Assembly: GCA_026261815.1 (NCBI GenBank)
Contig: JAMPIT010000379.1
Coordinates: 10,614,001-10,678,000, forward strand
Source of the DNA: Monarcha castaneiventris obscurior
Taxonomy: Eukaryota; Chordata; Aves; Passeriformes; Monarchidae
DNA length: 64,000 bases
Direction: 5' to 3'
This document shows, in pieces, positions 23,755 through 36,000 of this stretch. The notes beneath the pieces were generated by a model. It ran no database searches. It was given only the letters and a program-made list of their open reading frames with translations, and was not told where the DNA came from. Position 1 is the stretch's first letter. Every line of letters starts with the position of its first letter. Made by a program: the position numbers and the translations under genes.

Positions 23755-25192
23755 TGCCTTTCAAAATCTCCAACTTAAATTCTATGTGGACTTTGGCCCT
23801 TCTAATTTTCTCCCTGCAGAACCTCATAACATCCTTGTAGTCCTCCTGAGTTGCCTGCCCCTTCTTCCAAAGGTCATGAACTCTAATTTTTTTCCTCAGT
23901 TCCAGCCAAAGCTCTCTGTTTGGTCACACTGGTCTTCTTCCCCACTGTCTTGGGGTGACTCTATGATGTGTATCCCCTATCACAGCTCTACGCCAGAAAA
24001 TTAGTTTTGTGCCTTTAAACTGAGCTTAAGAGGGAAAAAAAAATATGAACTTTTCAAAGCAAGTTCCCAAGGACACAGAGATAGGGACGGCTCTGCGGTC
24101 TCCAGTGGTGGCAGCACGGGGAGAGCACCCTGCCTGTCTCTTCAGCCAGTTTTTTGGGTTTTTTTCCTTCCTTTTTTTCTCCAGCGTGTTTCCTAGGACT
24201 TTGGTGGGGTTTTTTTTCCTTTTTTTTTCCCTCTTCTGGACTGTTTCAACAACATCAGAACACATCAGGAGAACTTCTCTTCAGGCCCGGAGGGGGCTGA
24301 AGGCCACCCCCCACGCCAGCTCCGAGAAGGAGGGACCACACCTACAAGAGGACCCTAATTTCTTCCCAGGTTTTCTCGTTATAGTGAGGGGTTTTACTAT
24401 TTAGTATTATTATTCTTTTCTGGTGTGTTTGTTAATAAATAGGTTTTTATCTCCTTCACTTTCCTTCGAGGAATTTTTTTTTCCCGAACCTGGTGGTGGC
24501 GGGAAGGATGGTTGTGACCTGACTTTCCCCCAGAGGATATATTGATAGATTTTTGGCCAAAACCAGCACACCCACCATCTTGTCTTTTGGCACATGGGGA
24601 CAGCCTGGTCCTGAGCCTTTAAGATTTCCTCCTTGAAGAATGTCCTCCCTTCCTGGGCTTCTTTGCTCTTCAGGACTGCCCTTCAACCAGTCTCCTGTAC
24701 AGGCCAAAGTCTGCCTTCTGGAAGTCCAAGGTGACAGTCCTGCTGGCCACTTTCCTTACTTTGAGAGCTGAAAACTTAATCATTTTGTGACAGCTGTGCC
24801 CCAGATGGCCTCCAGCCATCAAATCACCCAACAGTCCTTCTGTGTTCTCAAACCATAGGTCCAGTGAGTATGTTCCCTAGGTGGCTCCCTCAACAGCTCT
24901 TTCAGGAACTTTTCTTCCACACACTCCAGGACCTTCTGGACTGTTTTGTCTCTGCTGTGTTGTATTGCCAGCAGCCATCTGGTAAGTTGAATTTCCCCAT
25001 GAGAACAAGGGCTAGAGATTGTGACACTTCTCTCAGCTGCTTGTAGAATATTTCTTCTGCCTCTTCATGCTGATTAGCTTGTCTGTAATAGAGTCCCACT
25101 AGGATATCTGCCTTGTTGGACTTCCCTCTGATTCCTACCCACACTCAACCCTATCAGCACCATCATTAAGCTCTAGACAATCAAAACCTGTG
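23755..25192 (-). mobile_element. CR1 ORF2 fragment (endonuclease to linker), split by an LTR
   Basis: Minus strand. From the right it encodes the CR1 endonuclease: ADRVECG-like start, GKSNKADILVGLYYRQANQ, LREVSQSLALVLMGKFNLPD, then LLGDLMAGGHLGHSCHKM and VTLDFQKADFGLYRRLV. At 24571 it is interrupted by an LTR. On the other side (23945 to about 23760) the same reading continues with GRRPV, NREL, DLWKKGQATQEDYKDVMRFC and REKIRRAKV, the linker before the reverse transcriptase. The element is cut at both ends and carries stops and frameshifts. In the GDFN motif of the endonuclease the acidic residue is replaced by Lys, so this copy is dead. Confidence 0.92.
23946..24570 (+). mobile_element. Solo LTR, 625 bp, nested in CR1, probably ERVL class
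   Basis: Starts TGTCTTGGGGTGAC and ends GGCCAAAACCAGCACA, so it has TG...CA ends. The five bases CCCAC flank it on both sides (23941-23945 and 24571-24575), a target duplication of the size made by ERVL-type (class III) integrases. A polyadenylation signal AATAAA lies at 24434-24439, leaving about 130 bp for the end of R plus U5, including a CCCGAACCTGGTGGTGGCGG stretch. The host CR1 reading resumes across the two flanks, which fixes the borders independently. No gag, pol or env accompanies it. It is a solo LTR left by recombination. Confidence 0.9.
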
Positions 25193-25434
25193 CTATGTGT
25201 TTCCATTCTTACTACCTATTACATTTTCATGTGTGCAATATGGGAAACTTGTATGCTACTCATCCTGAAGGGGAGAAAGTCCATGACTTCACCACTTCTG
25301 GAACAGTGGAGCATTTATCTGCAGGTCCTTTCATCGCATTGTTGTTTAGCTGCTGCAGAGATAAGGCCATGATGGACTTTATATACTCGTAAGTTCCTAT
25401 CTTCAATGATTCTACAACTATTGAGAACTAGATC
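25193..25434. other. Short spacer between CR1 and SINE
   Basis: No recognised feature. Confidence 0.5.
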
Positions 25435-25567
25435 ACAAATCACAGGATATTCTGAGTTGAAAGGGGACCCACAGGGATCAAGTCCAACTCTGAAGTGAAT
25501 GGCCAATGCAGGGGCTGAACCAACAACCTTTGTGTTATTAGCACCGTGCTCTAACCAACTGAGATAA
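25435..25567 (-). mobile_element. tRNA-Ile-derived SINE with CR1-like tail (TguSINE1 type)
   Basis: Read on the minus strand, the head from 25567 resembles tRNA-Ile (AAT anticodon region GTGCTAATAAC): an A box TATCTCAGTTGG, then GGTTAGAGCACGGTGC, and a B box GGTTCAGCCC in place of GGTTCGATCC. The first few bases of the tRNA are missing. The body then passes into GGACTTGATCCCTGTGGGTC and a CR1-like 3' end with CCTGTGATTTG. A tRNA-Ile head plus CR1 tail is the design of the songbird SINE I know as TguSINE1. The degraded internal promoter and missing 5' bases rule out a functional tRNA gene. Confidence 0.88.
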
Positions 25568-27896
25568 ATAAATATGGTATTTTCTGGGAGTTTTTTTGAC
25601 TTTTACAGAGAGTTCAATTAAATGGAAGATTTTCAACTTTCTAGCCACTGAATCCATTGTCAAAATTTTGGTTGCATTTATCATCTCGTGCTCTTAACCA
25701 TCATAAGCTTAGGGAAAGGGGTTGCAAAGCATCGAAGCGATTTCCACAGTATGCAAAGCCAATTTCAGCTCTCCTTTCTACTCATGAAAGTTAATGGCTT
25801 TCCACAGGAGGTAAATGAGGACAAATTTGGCTTTCTTGGCTTAAAAAATACCTTGTTTTCATGGCTATCTGCACTAAATTTAATCCAACTACAACAAATG
25901 AATCTGTTCACAAAGTTGGATAAATGTGAGCTAAGCTAATATAAGCCATGCGAAAAGTCACCCTGTTCTATGCAGTACCAGTCAAATAGTATTTGAACTT
26001 TATATGAAAGTATGAACATGTATTTTTTAGATGCATGTCTATTTTTACATGATAAATAAAATCATGGGTTCTCAAATTTGAATTTGCAAGCTTGCTGCCA
26101 GGGAAGCAAAGAAGAGAAATGAGGAAAAGCTCAAAAAACTGTCCTTTCAATATCACGCAGTGTCATATAGTTTTTCACTATTACATTTCATAGTCTCTTG
26201 TGCTCTGTATACATATGCTGGAATCACATAGCACAAATCCTAATTTTTTATAGGCCTGGTAAAAAATGATCATAATTTTGATTGCATGTGAAGGTTTGAT
26301 TATGGTTGTACATATGTAGCTCAGAAACTGCCCTCTCCTTATGTTGATATTTTTCAAATCATCTTTTCTTCATGAAGCATAGATTGAGTTGTTTTTGCTC
26401 CTATAAATTTCTAAAGGGTTTTAAAAACATTGCAAACTTAATCAGTCTGTAAAAATTTTAATCAAAAATCTAGCATTCAATGAATGAGCTTCTAGAGGGA
26501 CTTTCAGGAGGACAGACACAGGGAAACCCAGTAGGTCTGCCTGGTTGAAGGGTGAGTGTGCTGCCTGAATGGCATGGGCACTGCTGCCTTGCTTCTCTGA
26601 GTCTTCATGCAACCTTGTGATGCCTGTTCAAACCATTTGGATACCATTTCTGCCTGAATAAAATCGGATAAAATGCAGTGATGACTGTGACTCAACCAGA
26701 AACGTTCCTGGAAGCTCCTAGGAAGACCTGCCATGTCCACTCACTCCACTGCTTATCCCTTTTAGCCCTGATCAGCCATTAGCTACCTAAAAGGGCAGAC
26801 CCGTAGCTCTGCTGCATTCAGTTCTGTCTTCTTTCTTATGATTACATACACACAGATATGCTAAGATATATACATCTGACAGATCTGCAGCCTAACTAAC
26901 TCTTCCTTGCAAACAGTTTTAGGTGTAGGACATCCTGTTTGGAGAATATGTACATGAAAAGGTGAACCTTCCCTTCACAGAGCCTACTCATTTTCAAAAA
27001 TTCACAGGCTATATATTAATTATAATAATTTAAAAAAAGTATCAAGTTACAGACTACAGACAAATTATTTGTACATGAGTACTGAAGGCCAAGTTGAATA
27101 CAAAGAGAAAAAATGTTGTGAAGCCAGATACTAAGCTAATGCAACTTGACATAGTTCCCTTGACATCAGTGGAGTTCTTCTGATTTACACAAACTGAGAA
27201 TCTGGCCCATTAAAATTTAAAAATAAATCTACAAGTACCTACTAAATCTGACCTTTGTACTTTGAAGTATAAAGCAGACTTTTTATCCACAGGTCTGTGC
27301 AGTCTTTGGTTAAAATCCAGTGGAATTAAGACATATTATTTTTGGCCACTGGAAAGAGCTAATATTGTTCCCTGAAAGAAACAGAAACGTTGTTATTTCC
27401 AAAGAAAAATTAATAGAATTTTTTTTTTAAAAATAATTAAAATAAATAAGGCTATGGAGTTCAAATCAAGTGCATTGCTTGATTTGATAATCATCCCAGA
27501 TTAACAGCTGTGTGCATGATGATCGGCTCAAGAAATCAGACTTCATTTAGCTTGCTTCCCTTAGCACTTAGGTGTGGTAAAAAGAGCAAAGATTTTCTTT
27601 CCCCTTGTTGCTAACTGCTCATGCTCCTTTTAATCCCTCAATTCCATTCCTGAATAATGTGTGAAATTTTGGAAAGACTTAGTCTTTAACAAAGAGCTGC
27701 AATTATAATTGTGTGTATTGCTGGTGCAGTACCTCGATGATGACCATCCTCTCTCCAAAGGAAGCCTGTGCATCTTCTGTGCCTGTCGAGGACCCCTGTG
27801 CCCTGCAGCCCCTCGTACAAGCTGCCTGGGAGGCTGTGGGGTCCTGGAAGAGACCATGGTGCAGGGCAGACAGGCACAAAGCCTCTCTAAAGATTA
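25568..27896. other. Intergenic region, no gene recognised
   Basis: Mostly AT-rich unique sequence. A more GC-rich patch at 27720-27890 has overlapping frames on both strands next to a CR1 end. It resembles no protein I know and may be decayed repeat. Confidence 0.6.
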
Positions 27897-28046
27897 TAGA
27901 ATCATAGAATCATTTAGGTTGGAACAGACTCTTAAGATCGTTGAGTGCAACCATGTAACCTAACACTGCCAAGCCCTCCACCACTAAACCATGTCCTTGA
28001 GTGTCCTATCTACAAATCTTTTAAATAACTCCAGGAATGGAAACTC
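27897..28046 (-). mobile_element. CR1 retrotransposon, 3' end fragment
   Basis: AGAATCATAGAATCATTTAG at the left is the CR1 terminal octamer repeat in reverse, followed by GTTGGAACAGACTCTTAAG, AACCTAACACTGCCAAGCCC, CCACTAAACCATGTCC and CTTTTAAATAACTCCAGG. Only about 150 bp of the 3' end remain. The terminus is well preserved. Confidence 0.94.
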
Positions 28047-31000
28047 AGGTATATTCTAGCAAGTGTTGTACAGGTAAAATGAACTGACTTGAATGGACCA
28101 TGAATCATAGATTGGGCATGTCTATGAGACCAAGCAGAGCCCCAGAATTCAGAGCTGAAAATAGGTGTGGCTTTCCAATTATCATGGGTTAAACATGACA
28201 AAATGGAAGTTTTGACTTTCGGTCCAGTGGAAATCAGGAATAATTAAATCAAAATTAATGGCCTCTTTTGGAAAACTGACCAGATGATGTACTCACCCAA
28301 ATAACTGCACACACCTGAGTGCTGCACTCTTGAGCCACTGGAAGCCAGGGAAGTGTGTAACACACACCTACCCAGCCACATAGCAGGAGTCATGAAGAAA
28401 CTCACACTCTGGCAGCCACACTGCATGATTACTCAGTAGCCTGCTGAGTAATGATTTTGTCCTGTGCCAACTGGCATGCTCTGCCATAAGACCAGAGTCA
28501 GATTTGGGGTTTGGAGTTATTAAAGACCATTCCCAAAAGGGCAGTGTGAACAAGAGTGACACACGCTTGGCTCCCTCCACCCTCACACTCCTCCCTCCAT
28601 AGTTCTCCCAAACTGTGATAGCAGCTTTTGTACCTCAGATATATCAGTGTATCAAACCCAAATTGTGCAACCCTGATTTTATTTTCATGCAGCAAAAGCA
28701 CTGTTTTGGTAAGCTGCAGTGCCCTTCTGTGTTACTGTGAACAGTGTGAGCACACACAAATATTATGATAATCATATGTTAGGGCCTCAGAGGTACCACA
28801 TTGGCCTGAAGGAGACCTGAAGGACAGGAGATACCTGGTGTGGACAGGATCAGGCCAGGCCACCTCACTTCAGAGCTAGAGAATGGTCCCTGAACAGGTA
28901 TTATTTGGCAGTTCAGCCCCAGTCACAGCCACTGCAGTATCAGGGACAAATAATGGATGTTAGTGTTGCCAAGTAACATTTCTGTGAACTGAAATGCCAC
29001 CTGACAGAACATAGCAGGTACAAACATAGGAAAGGCCTTGATCCTACACATGGTTTAGGTAAGCACATGAATGTAAAGACATAAAAATAAGCCATGATAT
29101 CAAAGTATAAATCTGGCATGTACTTTTCATTACAGTAATTCTTTAAAAAAATATCCCTTTTAAAATAAAGCCTTAAATTTTTAACAAGCATATCTCATTG
29201 ATATGCTGTATTATGCCTAGCAAACCAGAATGTAACAATAATAAAATCGCATGTTTTATTGGACAGAATGCATAATGCAAACTTTTCCATCTAGAGAGGT
29301 TCCTTTTTTCTCACTGGGATGAAGTAAGAATATTAATAATAAACTAGGTGGTGGCTTTAAGAGACCAGTGTTTTTTCTTTCTTACATAAGTTAGAAAGGC
29401 AAAAAACCCCAGGAAAAGCATCTTCCAACTGTGAGATGGGTGTTTTTGAAAACATTAGGTAGGAGCACATTTAAGTCCAGGTAGTCATTACTCAGATATG
29501 CTCACACAATTCTTATTGCCTTAAATGTGTATTTAGTGCTGATCTGTGCACTACAAATTCTAAATATTCATGTTCAGCTATTGAGAGTAAATATTCTTGA
29601 GACAGAAAGCTCAAGATGCACTATAGAAAATCCACTTCAAGCATAGCTGGAAAAAACATTACAAATCCTGGGCCTGGAGAGACAGAAAACATCCCAGCAA
29701 TGTATTCATAATGGCTTTTAAATTTGTTTCCATCGTGATGGATATTCTAGTCTAAAAGGGTTAGATTTTCTTAGGAACTGGGAATCAGGATGAAACTATT
29801 GACCTGATCCTAAAGGTACAATTTAGATGAAATGATGTTGACATCAATACCGAGTGAAAGTCACATTTTGTCAGTGCAAGGACAAAGGCAAAGGCTCACT
29901 AGATCTGTTAGACAACTGGTTTGGGCAATAATTTGGCTACTTGCTACAAGTATATGTGTAAATGTGCTTAGAAAATGCCGAAATTCTCTTTGACATTTTA
30001 TTTGAGATCTTCTGCTACATTGCACAAAAACTTTCTTAGGACTGCTGTCTGCTCTCTCCATCTGCAACCCACAAACAGCATGGAATGTACATGGAAAAGT
30101 GCATAGGGAAATTAAACTTCCTAATACAATTTCTCATCTTAGAGATAGATAAATAGATCAATTTTTTAAAATACTAGCTCCTAAAGTTAGGCATGTGAGT
30201 CACCTAATTTTAAGATTCTTAGTCCTGGTTCCCCCCAGTGGATTTGAAAAGAATCTGTGATTTTAAAAGTGATACTGTCAAGGATTAGGTGACTGGTCCT
30301 TTATTCACTGGATTTTTAAAAATGAAGACATGCTTCTCCACTGCAAGATGGCTTACTGTTTTGCAGATTAAGCATTTATAGCAGATTGTGCATTCCTAGC
30401 AGATTGCATTTGGCCTTCAGTTATTGACTACAAAAACTTGAAAGCGAGTGAGTTTACATATATAGGTTTAGCTAAAATAACAAAAAGACCCCCAAACTTT
30501 CTTAATCCTGTACAAGGCAGTAAATGTTAACTTTAAAAATTTCCATTTGCCATATGGTCTTCAGGTGATTTGATGTAATTCAAAACAGGCATTCAGTAGC
30601 CTAATGGTTTTACTGTACCACAGATGTGTCATTCCCTTGAAATATATTTTTAGTTTGCCGCTCAGGCCTTGATTCTGCTGGCATTAGGAGCCCAATTACA
30701 GAAGCAAAGCAAATTCCAAATTCAGTCCACAAGGCTACATTATCAAAACCCTCTCCACTGGAAAAATATTCATGTCAGGCTTGAAACACCTTAATCATAT
30801 TTCTCTTCATTCCCCAACATAGTGTATGAGGATATGATGTAGAAGAGCTAGAAGCTACTCAGGAAAAGCTTTTCCCTGTTTTGTCCAAGTCATTTCAGAG
30901 AACTGTGACTTGAGCCTGAGCTTAGGCTCGTGGTGTTGCAGTTTTAACATGATTATGCACATGCATGACTAGTGCCCATACTCGAGTGCACATACTGCAG

Positions 31001-32918
31001 ATTTTAAGTCAGTGGTTCCAAACACATCTTAGTTTGTTTTGTTGCTGTGTCTAAAGCAGTAATGATAGCTCTGTGAGAGGCTTTAGGGAAAAGGTTTTTT
31101 GTTCCTTTGCTGCTTTGGTTTCTTACAATAACAAGTATTAGAAACATTTAAGCTGACGTGGGAAAATTCTCAAACCAATGACTATGTATTCATAGACTGA
31201 TGAAGTTTAGATACCTGTGAAATATGTGCATGAAACCTTGGGTGAGAAAGTCCACTTCACTTTGCACAGCCATTTGTTTGGGCTGCTTTCTCACAGTTGC
31301 ACAATCTTTTCCTTTCCAGTGTACCTCATGAAGATCAAACATACTAAATAGGGAAGGTAGTAATTCTACAGCATGAACTTCTGTAAGTGTGGCCAATGTG
31401 TGCCAAGCACTAATTGGCAGATACAAATGTTTTGTTCTCATTCATCCATATGGATCAAAGGTTGGTGTAACAGACATCCTAAATGACAATCCCCTATGAA
31501 ATCATGTCTTTTCACTCAGTTGCTTTTCTCAGCATTATATCTATTATATGTAGTATATACTTCAGGTGATTTTGTTTTAAATGACTGGGATTACTTCAAA
31601 TGACTGGAACGATGACAGTCACTGGTTCTTTAAAAGTTTTTCAGATTCCTTCTCAAGTGCTTCCAGAATCACCATTAGCAGAGTGGGACTTCACACACAC
31701 AACTCACCAGGGGCAGCAGCATATACTAAAGCAACCACAATGAAACTGAACAGTGTTTCTGACTTTTCATTAGTGAGATCACAGTTGCTAGTTCAAAGCA
31801 GGTGAAACAATAAATATGTAGTTTGAGCAGAGAAAGTTAAATGGTATATGGAACTTCTTATTACATAAAAAGCAAAAAATTGTATTGCAGACGTTGTTTC
31901 TTGCCAAGCTCTTGTTGGTGTTCCAAGAAAATTAATAACTGGCCTGCTATAAAATGCTATTCTTTTTTTACTGTCTTGAAGCTTTCATCAAAAATAGATA
32001 TCTTGAGTGTGTTGGATATTTCTTGTTCTTTTGAGGATTTGCTGTAACGTTAATCTCCACAGTGCGGTTGTGTTAACACCTTCCTGCTGCTAAACCAAAT
32101 TTCACCTTCAGACACAGGGGGACTGAATTTTTAGACAGGGATAATCCAGGACTCAGCAGCAGTGGATTTTGGAAAAGTGAGTGAAATATAACCCAAGCTG
32201 GGCTGACTCAGTTGGCAGGCTGAAGCTGAGACAGCTTAACAAGAAATGAGTCTTTAAAGATCCTGTGTGTTGATACTTCAGGAGTACGTTACTTTTTCTG
32301 AAACTTCCAAGGGACTTTATGAGACTAAAAAATGCTATTTCATAGCTGCAGAATAACAGATTTTTTCCTTACAAACAAGGGATGTCAATCTCAATCAATT
32401 CTGCCCCATCATCTGCTTTGACAGGAATAATCATTGGACCAATTAAAATGTCTGCAGATTCCTCTTTCTTCAAGAGTACATAGAAATTAGAGTTGAGTGT
32501 TTGCTCATGTATTACAGGTCACAGACACTACAGTGCTATGCATTGTGTAAGATTGATAGATCGATATGCAGGCATGTAAACACAGAAATGTTCTCAGAAG
32601 TTGATGCCATCAGTATGCGTATGACATCAATTAGATGTAGGTGAACCTCTTCTCAGGCTGCAGTCTGGGTAGGGGATTGCTTGTATGAGGCTTGACCATC
32701 AGAGCTCCAGGTTGTTCACTAGATAAGAGCAATTCCTGAAGTACACAAGGGAGGTGAAATCAGAACTCTGGTTTTCGATAGCTATTGCAAATGAGGAGGG
32801 AATTCTGTCCAGTTACTGGTACCTTAGCTCTGGTTACAGGAATAAACTATTATGGTGGTCCATTGTCATGGGAGTGTAACATTCAGCTCTTAGAACAATT
32901 CATTATGGTCATACACAA
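28047..32918. other. Intergenic region, no gene recognised
   Basis: AT-rich unique sequence with short chance frames on both strands. No RNA gene, LTR or CR1 piece was recognised. Confidence 0.6.
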
Positions 32919-33007
32919 AATCATAGAATCACAGAATCACAGAATAAGCTGAGTTGAAAGGTACCCACAAGGCTCATGGAGTCCAACTCCTGGCCCTGTA
33001 CAGCACC
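32919..33007 (-). mobile_element. CR1 retrotransposon, very short 3' end
   Basis: AATCATAGAATCACAGAATC marks the 3' terminus, followed by GCTGAGTTGAAAGGTACCC and GTCCAACTCCTGGCCCTG. Only 90 bp remain. The body blocks are closest to the copy at 12670, so probably the same subfamily. A TA/CA-rich run follows at once. Confidence 0.9.
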
Positions 33008-36000
33008 ATATATATACACATATGTACATATACACAATTTATAGCAAGGTGTTCTGTGTCAGCCTCTGCTTGGCAAAAAATTCTAAACAGAAACTCCATC
33101 TATCAAGCTTTATAATGATGCTTATTTTGTGTACCTTGTTTGTGCAAAAAAAGTTCTTGCATTTATTTAGTTTTTGAAATAACAGATTGTCCTTTAACTT
33201 GAAAAGTTCTTTGGCTATGCCTACCTTAGCAAGTATGCAGATGAGTCCAGGAGGGGATCTGCAGACATTTTGATTACATGTGTTTCAGAAGGTGTTATTT
33301 TGGGCTTATTCTATTCTGGTCATATAGGCTGAATGCCCGTCAGTGACTGAAGTGCACTTGGTGTGCTGCAGGAGGTTTTTTTTGTTGTTTTTGTTTTGTT
33401 TTTAGAATAAATTCTAGAAGTATCCACAGTTCTCAATGTCTAACCATTGTCCTTTGAACATTTGACAGGTGGATCTCAAGGAGCTTAGTAAATCTTTGCA
33501 GTGTCAGAGTGGTTGAAATAAGTGCTGTTATCACGTTACAGATAGGGAAAGCAACATACTGAAGTATTGCATAACTTGCCAACACAGAAAGTCTTTGTTT
33601 GAACCAGGTGTATATGCCATGTCTGTTGACTTCCAGCTAATTTTTAAACTTCTCTTCAGTAGTTTAAGTACAGCTACTTTCAGAGCAACAAACCACTATG
33701 GATTTGTACTTCAACCTATGCAAAACAGTACTGCTTATCACCTAATGAACAAAATAGGCAGGAAATACCTAGGCTGTATATCAGGTTTGTTCTTTGTGAC
33801 AATATGGTGTGAAAGCAAACGCCAAACATAGACAAAATGGAATGGTATTTCAGTCAAACCACGTTTACTTTGTGTACTCTGAATATCTATGCAATGTGCA
33901 GGGTTATATAAATCAGGCATGCAACTTGTAAGCAAAGATATTCACCAGCAAAATGTAGCAACTGTCATATTTAAAATGAATGAATAAAAAAGAACTGGAC
34001 TGGGCAATAAAATAACACAGATCTTCAACCTCATAAACAGCAGTGACATGCCTCTGATTTGTACTTTTTTATAAAGAAAAAAAACCCCTTTTAAATCTTG
34101 TCGTTTTTAAAAATATACATGCAGTAACTTTTTGTCTTCTGCCAAAAGCCTGCCCTCTATTAGATCAATGACATTTCCTTTGAAAAGCATCTGGCTTCTG
34201 AGACTACAATGTCCATCACTGAAATTCCTCGTTGTGAAAAAGCAACAAGCAGGTGATATAGCAGATAAGGTTACTGACATATCTCCAAATAGGATTTCCT
34301 CTGTGGCAATTCTGAATAGTCAATTTTGAACATTTATAAAGAGTTTCACATATAGACAGTGAAACTTTATTATCTTCAACTGGTGAGGAGATAGAGTATT
34401 CTAGAGTAAAATAGATGGCTACCCCATTCAATCTATCATTCTGCCTACAGATGTGTTTATTGTCTGATTGTAAAAGTTTAAAAAAAAGGTCTGCACAACA
34501 AAACCAAAATACACCTGACCAGTTGTGAAATGCAGATTTCCTAAAACATATTCCTTCTTGACTTATATAAGTAATGTGTTTATATCAAGAAGTATGATGT
34601 TTCATTATACTTAATTATCTTAGCATAATTATAAATGCTAATGGTCACATAATTATCTAGATCTTTTTAAAAACCAATCACTCAACTCACTATTTCACTC
34701 AAAAAGTCTCTCAGGGCTGCAAATCCCATGCTTTGCATGAAATAATATTTCCTTGAAATTGTTCTTCATTTAACTGCCATTAATTACATCATGTAACATC
34801 TTCTCATATTTTGGAATAGAGAAAGACTGGGTGCTTGTCATAGTTTTATATTAATAACACTGCATTTCAGTGCTTGTTTTATAAGTTAAAACCATAAAAG
34901 AATACATAAAAACCTAGTGAATAAGATGATGACAGTTACAGAAAATAGCAAGCTTTATAAGCTCTATTACAACCACTACCTTAAATCATCATACAAGCAT
35001 TCCTATTCAAAAATATGTCAGGTCTGCAATCAGTCCGAAGTCAAAGTGTGTAGGTGAATACTGAAGACGAGTCCAGATTTTAGGGCTGTATGACCAGCCT
35101 GTTCTGCAAAAGGCACTATAGAGAGGTCCTGCATTGTCTGAAACTGCCAGATGCTCTCACAAGACCCCAAGGCCCCAGACCATCATAATCACAAGTCGAT
35201 AGTTAGGACATTTTTAGTCACTCCTTCATTTTAAAGTCTCAGTTCTGGACAGTCCTCCTCCTGCACCATTGCAATAACAGGGTGTGGCCACTGGCGAGCC
35301 CTTCCTTCCCCCCTGTGGCTCCATGACACCACTGCTGTCACCACTTAAATCCGGTTCATCCCCACAGGTCATTGAAATCATGACAGTTTTTCATTTCAGA
35401 AATATGACTCTTACCACAAAGCCCACTATGGGGTCTCTTTGTTTTAATTAGCAGTACAGGGACCAGCATCAAGCAGAGCAGGGAAGTCTACATGCTGTCC
35501 TGTGATCATTTTTCCAGCCTGTGAATTCCATCCCTGCCCTCCACTCTTAATAACTACCTTCCCTTACCTCCTCTTTCCTGCATTTGTACTTGTCAGCAAG
35601 CAGACTCCTTATCATCTCATCCTTCAGCGAGGCAGGGTTCTCAGAAGGCAGCTCTGGAGACTGTCTAGGCCAAACTCCCATATTCAAGTAGAGTTGACTA
35701 AGAACAGGTTGCCTAAAACCCAGATGGATTTTAAATATCTTCTCTCTGCTCTGCTCTCCTTATCTTCTAGAAAGAGAGATCCCATTTATAAGTTGACAGT
35801 CCATGAAGCATCTGGATGCAAAATATAAATGTTAATGCAACAGACATAATATGTTAGCACAGATTTCATTTATGATGGTTTGCTGGTTTTTTTTAATATG
35901 ATAAAATGTTTGTAAATGGTTGTGGAATCCATGGCATCAGCTGTAGATCTTGAAGCATTTGTTTGAAGAAGAACTTGCTTATTTTTTAATTTGTTTTCAT

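Noticed and set aside
23786..24004. 72-codon plus-strand frame as a gene
   Set aside because: It is the antisense of the CR1 linker running into the LTR start.
25500..25567. tRNA-Ile gene
   Set aside because: The tRNA-like part lacks its first bases, has mismatches in the B box and runs straight into a CR1-like tail, so it is the head of a SINE.
27630..27963. Overlapping frames next to the CR1 end at 27.9 kb
   Set aside because: Frames on both strands without family resemblance; one runs into the CR1 itself.
28185..28210. Possible LTR border (GGGTTAAACATGACA resembles GGGTTAAACCACGACA)
   Set aside because: Only the terminal words are similar. The adjoining sequence does not follow a known LTR and no partner end or target duplication was found.
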